Shown here: positions 16,866-25,277 of the stretch, one piece after another
Layout: each line of letters begins with the position of its first letter
Position numbering within the stretch: the stretch's first letter is position 1
Assembly: GCF_020217485.1 (NCBI RefSeq)
Contig: NZ_JAEKMI010000023.1
Coordinates: 18,062-82,061 of the forward strand
Direction: 5' to 3'
Length of the DNA: 64,000 nt
DNA from: Mycobacterium sp. WUMAC-067
Lineage (GTDB): Bacteria > Actinomycetota > Actinomycetes > Mycobacteriales > Mycobacteriaceae
Notes under the pieces: model-generated
Told to the model about the DNA's origin: nothing
What the model saw: only the letters and a program-made list of their open reading frames with translations
The model's database searches: none
Translations under genes and position numbers: made by a program

Positions 16866-17513
16866 TCAGGGCTGGCCGGGAAGCAGCCGCACCATCAGAC
16901 CGTTGCCCTCGGCCAACACGGTCTGGTCGCCGTCGACCAATTCGGCGGAGACGAACGCCTTGCGGCCCTCGGTGCCGGTGACCCGGCCACGCACCAGCAA
17001 CGGGACGTCGATCGGGGTGACCTTGCGGTAGTCGACGTGCAGGAACGCCGTGCGGCTGATGGGCCGGTTGGCGGCATGGGAGATCATGCCGAACATGTGG
17101 TCGAACAGCAGCGGCAGCACCCCGCCGTGCACCGCGTGGTTGCCGCCGACGTGGAACCGGCTGAAGTGACCGGTCATTTCGACACCCTCGGGGTCGTACC
17201 GCGTCAGGACCCACGGCGGCAGCAGCAGGCTGCCCATGCCGGGCAGGTCGGGGGTGCGGCCCGCGGGCGCCTGGCCCTCGACCTCGGCCTCAAACGGCCC
17301 CAGCAGCTCGGTCAGCGCCGCGACTCGATCCGCGGCGTCATCCCAGACATCGTCACCCGGGTCGGCCGACACGGCGAGGTCCTGCAGCCGGCGCATCGAG
17401 GCGACGAACCGGGCGAAGCCGGGGCCGGGGCTGGCCGGGCCGTACTCCGGGAAGCCGCCGTGGTGTTCGTATTCGGGATCGAGGTCAATCGGGTTGGCTT
17501 CCGCATCCGTCAC
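16866..17513 (-). CDS. Hotdog-fold thioesterase (PaaI-like)
   Basis: A 215-residue protein corresponding to Rv0356c. The C-terminal half is a PaaI-type hotdog domain: NHAVHGGVLPLLFDHMFGM holds the HGG loop and central helix, followed by RTAFLHVDYRKVTPIDVPL and VDGDQTVLAEGNGLMV. The N-terminal 80 residues are acidic and helical with no assigned domain. The GTG at 17513 overlaps the purA stop as GTGA, so translation is coupled to purA. The substrate is probably an acyl-CoA, but nothing narrows it. It lies next to purT here, a junction that I believe is not found in H37Rv. Confidence 0.88.
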   Translation of the reverse strand: MTDAEANPIDLDPEYEHHGGFPEYGPASPGPGFARFVASMRRLQDLAVSADPGDDVWDDAADRVAALTELLGPFEAEVEGQAPAGRTPDLPGMGSLLLPPWVLTRYDPEGVEMTGHFSRFHVGGNHAVHGGVLPLLFDHMFGMISHAANRPISRTAFLHVDYRKVTPIDVPLLVRGRVTGTEGRKAFVSAELVDGDQTVLAEGNGLMVRLLPGQP

Positions 17514-18808
17514 GGGCGGGCCGCCAGGACGTCGCGGCGCACAATCGTCTGTTCGCGGCCGGGGCCCACCCCGATGCACGAAACATGAGCTCCCGCAAGC
17601 TCTTCGAGGCGAAGCACGTAGTCGCGCGCCTTGGCCGGCAGGTCGTCGAACTCCCGGGCGTGCGAGATGTCCTCCCACCAGCCGGGCAGCTCCTCGTAGA
17701 TCGGCTCCGCGCGGCCGAGATCGCTTTGGGTCATCGGCATCTCGTGAATGCGGGCCCCGTCGATCCGGTAGCCGACACACACCGGAACGGTCTCGAGGCT
17801 GGACAGCACGTCGAGCTTGGTCAAAAAGTAGTCGGTGATGCCGTTGACCCGGGTGGCGTAGCGGGCGATGACGGCGTCGAACCAGCCGCATCGCCGGCGC
17901 CGGCCGGTGGTGACGCCGAATTCGCCCCCGGTCTTGGACAGGTATTCGCCGTTCTCGTCGAACAGCTCGGTGGGGAATGGGCCGGAGCCCACGCGGGTCG
18001 TGTAGGCCTTGAGGATTCCCAGCACCGTGGTGATCCGGGTGGGCCCGATCCCCGAACCGACCGCCGCCCCGCCCGCCGTCGGATTCGACGACGTCACATA
18101 GGGATACGTGCCGTGGTCGACGTCGAGCAGGGTGCCTTGCGAGCCCTCCAGCAACACGGTTTCGCCGGACTCCAGCGCGGTGTTGAGCAGCAGCCGGGTA
18201 TCGGCGATGCGGTGGGCGAAACCCTGCGCCTGCTCCAGCAGGGCCTCGACCACCTGGTGCGGGTCGAGCGCCTTGCGGTTGTAGATCTTGACCAAGATCT
18301 GGTTCTTCAGTTCCAGCGCGGCCTCGACCTTGTGCGTCAACACCTCCCGGTCGAGCACGTCGGCGACGCGGATTCCGATCCGGGCGATCTTGTCCTGGTA
18401 GCAGGGCCCGATGCCGCGGCCGGTGGTGCCGATCTTCTTGTTGCCCATGTAGCGCTCGGTGACCTTGTCGATGGCCACGTGGTAGGGCAACAGCAGGTGC
18501 GCGTCGGCAGAGATCAGCAGCCTGGAGGTGTCGACACCGCGGTCTTCGAGGCCTTTGAGCTCGTCGAGCAGCACCGCGGGGTCGATCACCACGCCGTTGC
18601 CGATGACGTTGGTGACGCCGGGCGTGAGCACCCCCGACGGGATCAGGTGCAGGGCGAAGTTCTCCCCGCTCGGCAGGACGACGGTGTGCCCGGCGTTGTT
18701 GCCCCCCTGGTAGCGCACCACCCACTGAACCCGCCCGCCGAGCAGGTCGGTGGCCTTACCTTTGCCCTCGTCACCCCACTGGGCGCCGATGAGGACGATT
18801 GCCGGCAT
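17510..18808 (-). CDS. purA: Adenylosuccinate synthetase
   Basis: PurA joins IMP and aspartate with GTP hydrolysis, the first committed step to AMP. The 432-residue protein begins MPAIVLIGAQWGDEGKGKAT, the GTP loop, and contains RYQGGNNAGHTVV, the IMP-binding GTTGRGIGPCYQDK, EGSQGTLLDVDHGTYPYVTS, and the C-terminal GVGPGREQTI. All canonical segments are present. The start is ATG at 18808. It is followed by the hotdog gene in an overlapping arrangement. The 263 bases upstream, up to the histidine phosphatase stop, hold no gene. Confidence 0.97.
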   Translation of the reverse strand: MPAIVLIGAQWGDEGKGKATDLLGGRVQWVVRYQGGNNAGHTVVLPSGENFALHLIPSGVLTPGVTNVIGNGVVIDPAVLLDELKGLEDRGVDTSRLLISADAHLLLPYHVAIDKVTERYMGNKKIGTTGRGIGPCYQDKIARIGIRVADVLDREVLTHKVEAALELKNQILVKIYNRKALDPHQVVEALLEQAQGFAHRIADTRLLLNTALESGETVLLEGSQGTLLDVDHGTYPYVTSSNPTAGGAAVGSGIGPTRITTVLGILKAYTTRVGSGPFPTELFDENGEYLSKTGGEFGVTTGRRRRCGWFDAVIARYATRVNGITDYFLTKLDVLSSLETVPVCVGYRIDGARIHEMPMTQSDLGRAEPIYEELPGWWEDISHAREFDDLPAKARDYVLRLEELAGAHVSCIGVGPGREQTIVRRDVLAARP

Positions 18809-19071
18809 GAGTTTGCTCCCGCCTGCTTACTGTGGTTCTGCTGGCAAGACGCCAGATCTTGCACCGCTGCAACGGTTTTCGGCATCGCCGGCGGGCTGGT
18901 AGTGCCGTCGGGGGACGGCGCCTCGGTTAGCCGCGTCGGGACCGTGCGCGTTGCTCCACGCGTCTTTGCTTGCCGCGCTCACGTGGCGATCCTAAACGTC
19001 GGGTAACGACGGCCTTGCCGCAAGGCCCGTTGATCCCGGCTCGTGTCGCGCGACGCGCCGGTGTGCGGTGG

Positions 19072-20013
19072 TCAGGGGCTTGCCGTCGACGCCGGCTTCG
19101 CCGCGCACACGCCGTTGCGGGTCGGCGCGTCCAGCATCAGGCAGAGGCCGTTCGTGTCGCGGTTGGGCCGTTTGGCCGCCCAACCGGACCACGCCGGTTT
19201 GCCGTTCCAGCTGACCAGCGTCCAGCCATCGTGGGGATTGCCCTGGATCTCGACGATGCCGGTGTTGGGCAGCGGGTCGAAAAGCAGGAGCAACTGTTCG
19301 GGGTTTCTGACGCTCGTCATCGTCCCGATACCGATGTCGAATTCGCTGGAGAACGCGACCTCTCTGATCCTGCCGTCGGACGCGCGGACCGGGTTGGCCA
19401 GCGCGCTGTCGTACATCGTTCCGAGCATGTCGTTGAAGCGGCCGACGTTGGTCGCGGCGTTGCCGTAGACCGTTTGCAGCGCGCCGTTGAAACGCTTGTG
19501 GAACTCGTACCCGTTCGGGTCGGCGGAGCCGGGAGCCAGCATCGGGACGATGCGCAGCCCGAGCAGCCACGCGACGGGGGCCAGCAGGTATGCCAGCCCG
19601 GCGAGGCTGATCTGCGGCATGCCGTTGAAAACGCCGGCGTCGATCTCATTGAGCCCGGGCAGCACCTGCACGTTGGTTCCCAACGCGGCGGCCAAGGGCG
19701 CCGCGGTCTGCTGCGTCCTGACCAACTGCGACGCGAAGATCGCGGCCACCGGGCCCTTCGTCACAAGCACGTTGGCGACGTTTTGCGCCTGTTGTTGGCC
19801 GAGCGCGGTGAGCGAAGCCCCGGGCACCGCCGTGTCGATCAGTTTCTCCGCGTTGGCCACCGACTGCCCGTGGCGCACCAAGTCGATCACGATCGATTCG
19901 TCGGCCGAGGCCCTCGCCGATCCGAGGCACAGCAGGATGGCCGAAAGCAGCACGGCGCCAACGCGGCAGAGGTACGTCGTCAGCAACGGAGGCGGGTAGG
20001 GCCGGCGCCACAC
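19072..20013 (-). CDS. Secreted histidine phosphatase family protein
   Basis: The mature domain begins ESIVIDLVRHGQSVANAEKL, the phosphohistidine RHG motif, followed by ASQLVRTQQTAAPLA and GLNEIDAGVFNG, which supply the conserved Arg and Glu. A second catalytic His is less clear; NPHDGW is a candidate. An N-terminal signal peptide is visible (YLCRVGAVLLSAILLCLGSA ending ARASA). I placed the start at GTG 20013 so that the signal peptide has a short basic N-region; a reading to 20187 is also open, and TTG at 19986 is possible. No ribosome-binding site decides this. It probably hydrolyses phosphate esters in the envelope. Confidence 0.78.
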   Translation of the reverse strand: MWRRPYPPPLLTTYLCRVGAVLLSAILLCLGSARASADESIVIDLVRHGQSVANAEKLIDTAVPGASLTALGQQQAQNVANVLVTKGPVAAIFASQLVRTQQTAAPLAAALGTNVQVLPGLNEIDAGVFNGMPQISLAGLAYLLAPVAWLLGLRIVPMLAPGSADPNGYEFHKRFNGALQTVYGNAATNVGRFNDMLGTMYDSALANPVRASDGRIREVAFSSEFDIGIGTMTSVRNPEQLLLLFDPLPNTGIVEIQGNPHDGWTLVSWNGKPAWSGWAAKRPNRDTNGLCLMLDAPTRNGVCAAKPASTASP

Positions 20014-20271
20014 GCGAACGGCGCGGGGCGCGAGGCTGAGAAGATGGCGGTGAGTCGGCGAATGGTCGTTCTCCGTTCTCTCAACCACTCGTTGGCGGGA
20101 TTCCGCGCAACAACGGCTGTTTGGCAGGAGTAAAGTATCCGGTTGTTTCCTGGCGGCGCGGCAACAACTTTCGCAGTCCGACACCATGTTGTGACTGTGT
20201 CGTTATGGCCCATTGATCGGACCAGAGCCGTTGGAAGTCAAAAAGATTGGGCGATCTTGATTGGATAGCTT

Positions 20272-20919
20272 GTGACGCAAGACGATCGGGCCGCCACGGT
20301 TCTGCTGTTCGCCCAAGGCCGAACCCACGGCCCGTTGCGGAGCGTGCGCGTCCACCGGGTCGCCGGCGAGCCCGATATCGACGCCGCGATAGGCGCCTCC
20401 CGGCGGCTGATCGTGGTGGGCGCCGATGCCGACCTGGCCGCCGTGCTGACCCGGCTGCTGCGCGCGGAGCGGCTCGACGTCGAGGTGGCCTACGTGGCGC
20501 GCCGGCGCACCCGGGCCACGCGGATCTATCGCCTGCCCACCGGGCGTCGGGCGGCGCGCCGGGCCGTCCGCGGTTCCGCGCAGCGGGTGACCCTGATCCG
20601 CGACGAGACCGGCTCGGTGATCGTCGGGCGCGCGGCCTGGCTGCCGCCGGATGGTGAGCCGGTCATCCACGGCGAGGCGGTCGTCGACGACACCACGTTG
20701 TTCGACGGCGACGCCGCCGCCGTGTACGTCGAGCCGACGCTCGCCATGCCCGGCCTGCGGGCCACGCTCAAGGGCGGCTGGCGCCGGTGGGTCACCGGCC
20801 GCGCGGCCCAACTCGGCAGCACGGGCGTCGTCGTGGCGCGCGACGGGGTCCCCGCGCCCCGCCCCGGCCGCCGCTCGGCGTTCTACCGCAACATCGAGGG
20901 CTGGCTGCTGGTCCGATAG
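20272..20919 (+). CDS. Conserved protein of unknown function (Rv0358-like)
   Basis: A 215-residue protein that I recognise by position and size as the Rv0358 homologue, without a known domain. It starts at GTG 20272 (VTQDDRAATVLLFAQGRTHG) and is Arg-rich with two alpha/beta-like stretches, for example RRLIVVGADADLAAVLTRLL and TLIRDETGSVIVGRAAWLPP. No signal peptide or membrane segment is visible. It sits 9 bases before the M50 protease gene, so the two are likely co-transcribed, and a role connected to that membrane protease is possible. Nothing firmer can be said. Confidence 0.75.
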   Translation: MTQDDRAATVLLFAQGRTHGPLRSVRVHRVAGEPDIDAAIGASRRLIVVGADADLAAVLTRLLRAERLDVEVAYVARRRTRATRIYRLPTGRRAARRAVRGSAQRVTLIRDETGSVIVGRAAWLPPDGEPVIHGEAVVDDTTLFDGDAAAVYVEPTLAMPGLRATLKGGWRRWVTGRAAQLGSTGVVVARDGVPAPRPGRRSAFYRNIEGWLLVR

Positions 20920-20928
20920 TTTCGTCGG

Positions 20929-21711
20929 GTGAGCTTCCCCGCCCCGCAACGCGAATCGGTACGGCCCAGCCCGATCTTTTTGGCGCTGCTCGGGTTGACG
21001 GCGGTCGGCGGCGCGCTGGCCTGGCAGGCCGGGTACACCGCGCGGCCGCTGGCCTATGTCGGGGTGTTCATCTTCGTGATCGCCGGCTGGCTGGTGTCGC
21101 TGTGCCTACACGAATTCGGGCACGCGCTGACCGCGTGGCGATTCGGCGACCACGATGCGGCCGTGCGCGGGTACCTGACGCTGGACCCGCGCCGCTACAC
21201 GCATCCGGCGCTGTCGCTCGTGCTGCCGTTGGTGATCGTCGCGCTGGGCGGCATCGGCCTGCCCGGGGCGGCGGTCTACGTGCGGACGTGGTTCATGACG
21301 CCGGCCCGTCGCACGATGGTCAGCCTGGCCGGCCCCGCGGTCAACCTCGTGCTGGCGGCGCTGCTGCTGGCGCTGACCCGGTTGTTCTTCGACCCGACGC
21401 ACGTGGTGCTGTGGGCCGCAGTGGCGTTCCTGGGCTTCCTTCAGCTCACCGCGGTCGTGCTGAACCTGCTGCCCATCCCGGGGCTGGACGGCTACGACGC
21501 CCTGGAACCGCATCTGAGCCCCCAGACACAGCACGCGCTGGCGCCGGCCAAGCAGTGGGGCTTCGTCATCCTGCTGTTTCTGCTCCTGGCGCCGGTGCTC
21601 AACCACTGGTTCTTCGGGGTCGTGTTGTCGTTGTTCGACCTGTCCGGTGTGCCGGAGGTGTTGGTGAGCTGGGGCAACGGCCTGACCCGCTTCTGGAGCC
21701 GCTGGTTCTGA
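20929..21711 (+). CDS. Site-2 protease (M50) membrane metalloprotease
   Basis: A 260-residue integral membrane protein corresponding to Rv0359. The zinc motif is CLHEFGHALTAW (HExxH) at about residues 62-66, in the second hydrophobic segment, and the third zinc ligand is in IPGLDGYDAL near residue 186, with the NLLPIPGLDG form typical of M50B proteases. About six hydrophobic segments are visible. There is no PDZ domain. Intramembrane proteolysis of an unknown substrate is expected. Start GTG at 20929, 9 bases after the preceding stop. It is not the Rip1 (Rv2869c) orthologue, since that protein is longer and carries PDZ sequence. Confidence 0.9.
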   Translation: MSFPAPQRESVRPSPIFLALLGLTAVGGALAWQAGYTARPLAYVGVFIFVIAGWLVSLCLHEFGHALTAWRFGDHDAAVRGYLTLDPRRYTHPALSLVLPLVIVALGGIGLPGAAVYVRTWFMTPARRTMVSLAGPAVNLVLAALLLALTRLFFDPTHVVLWAAVAFLGFLQLTAVVLNLLPIPGLDGYDALEPHLSPQTQHALAPAKQWGFVILLFLLLAPVLNHWFFGVVLSLFDLSGVPEVLVSWGNGLTRFWSRWF

Positions 21712-21719
21712 CCCTTGCC

Positions 21720-21743
21720 ATATATGCGTCGTCACGCATATAT
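21720..21743. promoter_or_regulatory. Perfect palindrome, likely metalloregulator operator
   Basis: ATATATGCGT at 21720-21729 is the exact inverse of ACGCATATAT at 21734-21743, with the spacer CGTC. It lies 8 bases before the ATG of a metal exporter. The right arm contains TATATT at 21739-21744, a plausible -10 element that would start transcription at or near the ATG and give a leaderless mRNA. Site shape and place fit an ArsR/SmtB-type metal sensor such as those controlling mycobacterial metal exporters. The regulator is not in the window. Confidence 0.75.
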
Positions 21744-21751
21744 TCCGGGGC

Positions 21752-22648
21752 ATGGGCGCCGGCCACAACCACACCCCGACCGGGACGGACGACTCTCGGC
21801 TGATCCCGCGCATGGTCATGGCCGCCGCCATTCTGGCCGCCTTCTTCGTCGTGGAGCTGGCCACCTCGTTGCTGATCAACTCGATCGCGCTGCTGGCCGA
21901 CGCCGGCCACATGCTGACCGACGTCGTCGCCGTCTTCATGGGGCTGGCCGCCGTCACGCTGGCCCGGCGCGGCAGCTCGTCACCGGCGCGCACGTACGGC
22001 TGGCATCGCGCCGAGGTATTCACCGCCGTCGCCAACGCGGGGCTGCTGATCGGGGTGGCGACGTTCATCCTCTACGAGGCCGTCCAGCGGCTCAGCGAGG
22101 CGCCCGCCATCCCCGGCGCGCCGATGATCGTCGTCGCGCTGGCCGGGCTGGCCGCCAACTTCGCCGTCGCGCTGCTGCTGCGATCCCACTCCTCGGGGAG
22201 CCTGGCGGTCAGAGGCGCCTACATGGAGGTCATCGCCGACACCGTGGGCAGCCTGGGCGTGCTGATCGCCGGCGTGGTCACCGTGACGACGCACTGGCCC
22301 TACGCCGACGTCGTGGTCGCCGTGCTGGTCGCGCTGTGGGTGCTGCCCCGGGCGATCGCGCTCGCGCGCGACGCGCTGCGGATCCTTTCCGAATCGTCGC
22401 CGACCCACATCGACGTCGAGGAGCTGCGCCGCGCGCTCGGCGCCGTGGACGGTGTGACCGGGGTGCACGACCTGCACGTGTGGACGCTGTCGCCCGGCAA
22501 AGACATGTGCACGGCCCACCTGACCAGCACCGGGGACCCCGCCCAGGTTCTGCATGACGCGCGGGCGGTGTTATCGGCCCGCGGGCTGGAGCACGCCACG
22601 GTCCAGATCGACTGCCCCGACGACACCGATTGCTCGGAAAGCTTTTAA
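21752..22648 (+). CDS. CDF family divalent-metal exporter
   Basis: A 298-residue cation diffusion facilitator with six predicted membrane helices, exporting Zn2+ or a similar ion in exchange for protons. The N-terminus has a short HNH metal-rich segment. Site A in TM2 is LLADAGHMLTD (HxxxD); the paired TM5 motif reads AYMEVIADTVGS, with Glu where zinc CDFs usually have His. A cytoplasmic C-terminal domain follows, with GVTGVHDLHVWTL and the CTAHL strand. It ends DCPDDTDCSESF, with two cysteines that could bind metal. Transcription is probably controlled by the palindrome immediately upstream. The stop is 4 bases from the convergent DUF3151 gene. Confidence 0.93.
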   Translation: MGAGHNHTPTGTDDSRLIPRMVMAAAILAAFFVVELATSLLINSIALLADAGHMLTDVVAVFMGLAAVTLARRGSSSPARTYGWHRAEVFTAVANAGLLIGVATFILYEAVQRLSEAPAIPGAPMIVVALAGLAANFAVALLLRSHSSGSLAVRGAYMEVIADTVGSLGVLIAGVVTVTTHWPYADVVVAVLVALWVLPRAIALARDALRILSESSPTHIDVEELRRALGAVDGVTGVHDLHVWTLSPGKDMCTAHLTSTGDPAQVLHDARAVLSARGLEHATVQIDCPDDTDCSESF

Positions 22649-22652
22649 AGCG

Positions 22653-23066
22653 TTACAGCCCAAGCGCCTTGCGCGCCTCGGGGTCGCAATCGTCGAGCAG
22701 GTCCAGGCACCGCGCGTACTCGTCGGTTTCGCCGATCGTGTCGGCGGCGCGCGCCAGCGCGGCCACACATCGCAGGAAGCCGCGGTTCGGCTCGTGCGAA
22801 TACGGGACGGGGCCGAAGCCCTTCCAGCCGTTTCTGCGCAGCTGGTCCAGGCCGCGGTGATAGCCGGTGCGCGCGTACGCGTACGCGGTGATGGCCTGGT
22901 CGTCGGCCAGGGCCTGCTCGGCAAGCGCCGCCCAGGCCACCGAGGCCGTCGGATGCGCGGCGGCGACGATGCCCGGCTTCTCACCGGCCAGCAGTTCCGC
23001 CTCGGTGTCGGGGTCTTCGGGCAGCAGGATCGGGTCGGGCCCCAGAAGATCCTTCATCGGCGTCAT
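22653..23066 (-). CDS. DUF3151 protein (Rv0360c-like)
   Basis: A 137-residue soluble protein of the actinobacterial DUF3151 family, function unknown. Typical segments are DLLGPDPILLPEDPDTEAEL at the N-terminus, TASVAWAALAEQAL, AYAYARTGYHRGLDQLRRNG, and WKGFGPVPYSHEPNRGFLRC. The helical repeats resemble a TPR-like fold. The start at ATG 23066 is chosen over an upstream reading because the family begins near MKDLLGPD. No signal peptide. It is divergent from the 23190 gene. Confidence 0.87.
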   Translation of the reverse strand: MTPMKDLLGPDPILLPEDPDTEAELLAGEKPGIVAAAHPTASVAWAALAEQALADDQAITAYAYARTGYHRGLDQLRRNGWKGFGPVPYSHEPNRGFLRCVAALARAADTIGETDEYARCLDLLDDCDPEARKALGL

Positions 23067-23189
23067 GGCTCTATTCTGCAGCTCGCCCGTTTTGCCCGCA
23101 GGACGCACCTCGGCCATCGCCCCGGGCCCGGGCCTCGGTCGCTAAGCTCTGCAACTACCCCACTCGACAGCGGGAGGACAGTAGTACTC

Positions 23190-24083
23190 ATGCCCAACCC
23201 ATCCGAGCCCGACCGCGGCGGCGCGCCGAAACGGCCCGGGTTCGACCCACGCGAGTCCCGCAGCGAACCGAACGACGAGTGGGGGGCCGAATCCGGCCGT
23301 GAAACCGGCACCGAAACCGGCTTTGAGACCGACGACGCCACCGAGAGCGTGCCCCTGGTCCCCAACGACGCCGAGACCGAGACCGTGGTGATCAACAAAC
23401 CCGATCCGCACAGCGGTCCCCAGGAAGTGCCCGACGCACCCCAGCGCGAACGTCGCTTCACCGCGCCGGGCTTCGACGCCAAAGAAACCACGATCATCTC
23501 CACCACCCCGGAACCCGCCACCGAGGTCTTCGCCACGGCGCCGGGACCGGACGGCACCGCGCAGTTCGGCGGCCCACCCAAAGCCGCTGTCCCGCAATCC
23601 ATCCCACCCCGGCTCGGCGCCAAGCTACGCACGTCCAGGCAATTCAACTGGGGCTGGATACTGGCGATCGTCGTGATCGTGCTGGCGCTGGCGGCGATCG
23701 CGATCCTGGGCACGGTGTTGCTCACCCGCGGCAAGCACAACGGCGTTTCGCAGGAAGACCAGGTCCGGCACACCATCGGCAACTTCGACGTCGCGATTCA
23801 GCGGGGCGATCTGACCACGCTGCGCACCATCACCTGCGGCACCACCCGCGACGGCTACGCGGATTACGACGAACGCGCGTGGGACGAAACGTACCGGCGC
23901 GTCTCGGCGGCCAAGCAGTATCCGGTGATCGCCAGCATCGACCAGGTCGTCGTCAACGGCCAGCACGCCGAGGCCAACGTCACCACGTTCATGGCCTACG
24001 ACCCGCAGGTGCGCTCCACCCGCAGCCTGGATCTGCAGTACCGCGACGACCAGTGGAAGATCTGCCAGTCCGCCAGCGGCTAG
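23190..24083 (+). CDS. Single-pass membrane protein (Rv0361-like)
   Basis: A 297-residue protein with three parts: an acidic, Pro/Glu/Thr-rich cytoplasmic region of about 150 residues (GRETGTETGFETDDATES), one transmembrane helix at about residues 156-176 (ILAIVVIVLALAAIAILGTV), and an extracytoplasmic domain of about 120 residues starting at SQEDQVRHTIGNFDVAIQRG. That last domain has the alpha plus beta pattern of NTF2-like DUF4878 domains, ending LDLQYRDDQWKICQSASG. ATG at 23190 follows GGGAGGA at a good distance. The Thr-rich cytoplasmic tail may be a Ser/Thr kinase substrate, but that is only suggested by composition. Confidence 0.85.
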   Translation: MPNPSEPDRGGAPKRPGFDPRESRSEPNDEWGAESGRETGTETGFETDDATESVPLVPNDAETETVVINKPDPHSGPQEVPDAPQRERRFTAPGFDAKETTIISTTPEPATEVFATAPGPDGTAQFGGPPKAAVPQSIPPRLGAKLRTSRQFNWGWILAIVVIVLALAAIAILGTVLLTRGKHNGVSQEDQVRHTIGNFDVAIQRGDLTTLRTITCGTTRDGYADYDERAWDETYRRVSAAKQYPVIASIDQVVVNGQHAEANVTTFMAYDPQVRSTRSLDLQYRDDQWKICQSASG

Positions 24084-24165
24084 CCCGCCCCTGCCCGCCG
24101 AACGTGGAGTTGTTGTGCGAAATGGGGCGGCGGTTTCCAGCCCCAGAAGTCGACGCTCGACGGGG

Positions 24166-25197
24166 TTAGGTGATCGACTTTCCGGCGCAGTGCAGGTCGG
24201 TGCACGCCTGCACCACCCGCTCGGACATCGACGCCTCGGCCTTCTTGAGGTAGCTGCGGGGGTCGTAGGCCTTCTTGGCGCCGACGTCGCCGTCGACCTT
24301 GAGCACGCCGTCGTAGTTGTTGAACATGTGGCCGGCGATCGGGCGGGTGAATGCGTACTGCGTGTCGGTGTCGACGTTCATCTTGACCACGCCGTAGCGC
24401 AGCGCCTCCTCGATCTCCGACTTCTCCGAACCCGAGCCGCCGTGGAAGACGAAGTCGAACGGCTTGGCGTCCGCCGACAGGCCGAGCTTGGCGGCCGCCA
24501 CCTTCTGGCCCTGGGCCAGGATGTCGGGGCGCAGCTTGACGTTGCCGGGCTTGTAGACGCCGTGGACGTTGCCGAACGTGGCGGCCAGCAGATACGTGCC
24601 GTGCTCGCCGTGGCCCAGCGCGTCGATGGTCTTCTCGAAGTCCTCCGGCGTGGTGTAGAGCTTGTCGTTGATCTCGTTGGCGACGCCGTCCTCTTCCCCG
24701 CCCACCACGCCGATCTCGATCTCGAGGATGATCTTGGCGGCCGACGCCTCCGTGAGCAGTTGCTGTGCGATCGCCAGGTTCTCGTCGATCGGCACCGCCG
24801 AACCGTCCCACATGTGTGATCCGAACAACGGCTCGCCGCCTCCGCTCACCCGCTCCGCCGAGATCGCCAGCAGCGGGCGGACGTAGGTGTCCAGCTTGTC
24901 CTTGGGGCAATGGTCGGTGTGGAGCGCGACGTTGATCGGGTACCTGGCCGCGATGGACCGGGTGAACTCGGCCAGGGCCACCGCACCGGCAACCATGTCC
25001 TTGACCCCCAGGCCGGACGCGAATTCGGCACCGCCGGTGGAGAATTGGATGATTCCGTCGCTGCCCGCGTCGGCGAAGCCCTTGAGGGTCGCGTTCACCG
25101 TCTCCGATGAGGTGCAGTTGATCGCGGGGAAGGCGTACGAGTGCTCCTTGGCGCGGCGCAGCATCTCGGCGTAGACCTCGGGCGTGGCGATGGGCAT
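24166..25197 (-). CDS. fba: Class II fructose-bisphosphate aldolase
   Basis: Fba cleaves fructose-1,6-bisphosphate into dihydroxyacetone phosphate and glyceraldehyde-3-phosphate, with zinc. The 343-residue protein has ALHTDHCPKDKLDTYVRPLL (zinc His and active-site Asp), EIEIGVVGGEEDGV (zinc Glu region), GHGEHGTYLLAATFGNVHGV (zinc His), and FHGGSGSEKSEIEEALRYGV for phosphate binding. It is the long class IIA form typical of actinobacteria. The start is ATG at 25197 after AGAAGGGAG. M. tuberculosis depends on this enzyme for glycolysis and gluconeogenesis. Confidence 0.97.
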   Translation of the reverse strand: MPIATPEVYAEMLRRAKEHSYAFPAINCTSSETVNATLKGFADAGSDGIIQFSTGGAEFASGLGVKDMVAGAVALAEFTRSIAARYPINVALHTDHCPKDKLDTYVRPLLAISAERVSGGGEPLFGSHMWDGSAVPIDENLAIAQQLLTEASAAKIILEIEIGVVGGEEDGVANEINDKLYTTPEDFEKTIDALGHGEHGTYLLAATFGNVHGVYKPGNVKLRPDILAQGQKVAAAKLGLSADAKPFDFVFHGGSGSEKSEIEEALRYGVVKMNVDTDTQYAFTRPIAGHMFNNYDGVLKVDGDVGAKKAYDPRSYLKKAEASMSERVVQACTDLHCAGKSIT

Positions 25198-25277
25198 GGC
25201 AACTCCCTTCTGCCTGGTCCACTCAGTATCGTCCAGGTCGGCGGGCGGCTCACCCCGGGCCGGTATGTTGATGGATC

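Noticed and set aside
16866..18725. A single 619-codon reading of the thioesterase running through purA
   Set aside because: The first two thirds are out of frame with purA and have Arg-rich shadow composition. The real gene starts at GTG 17513.
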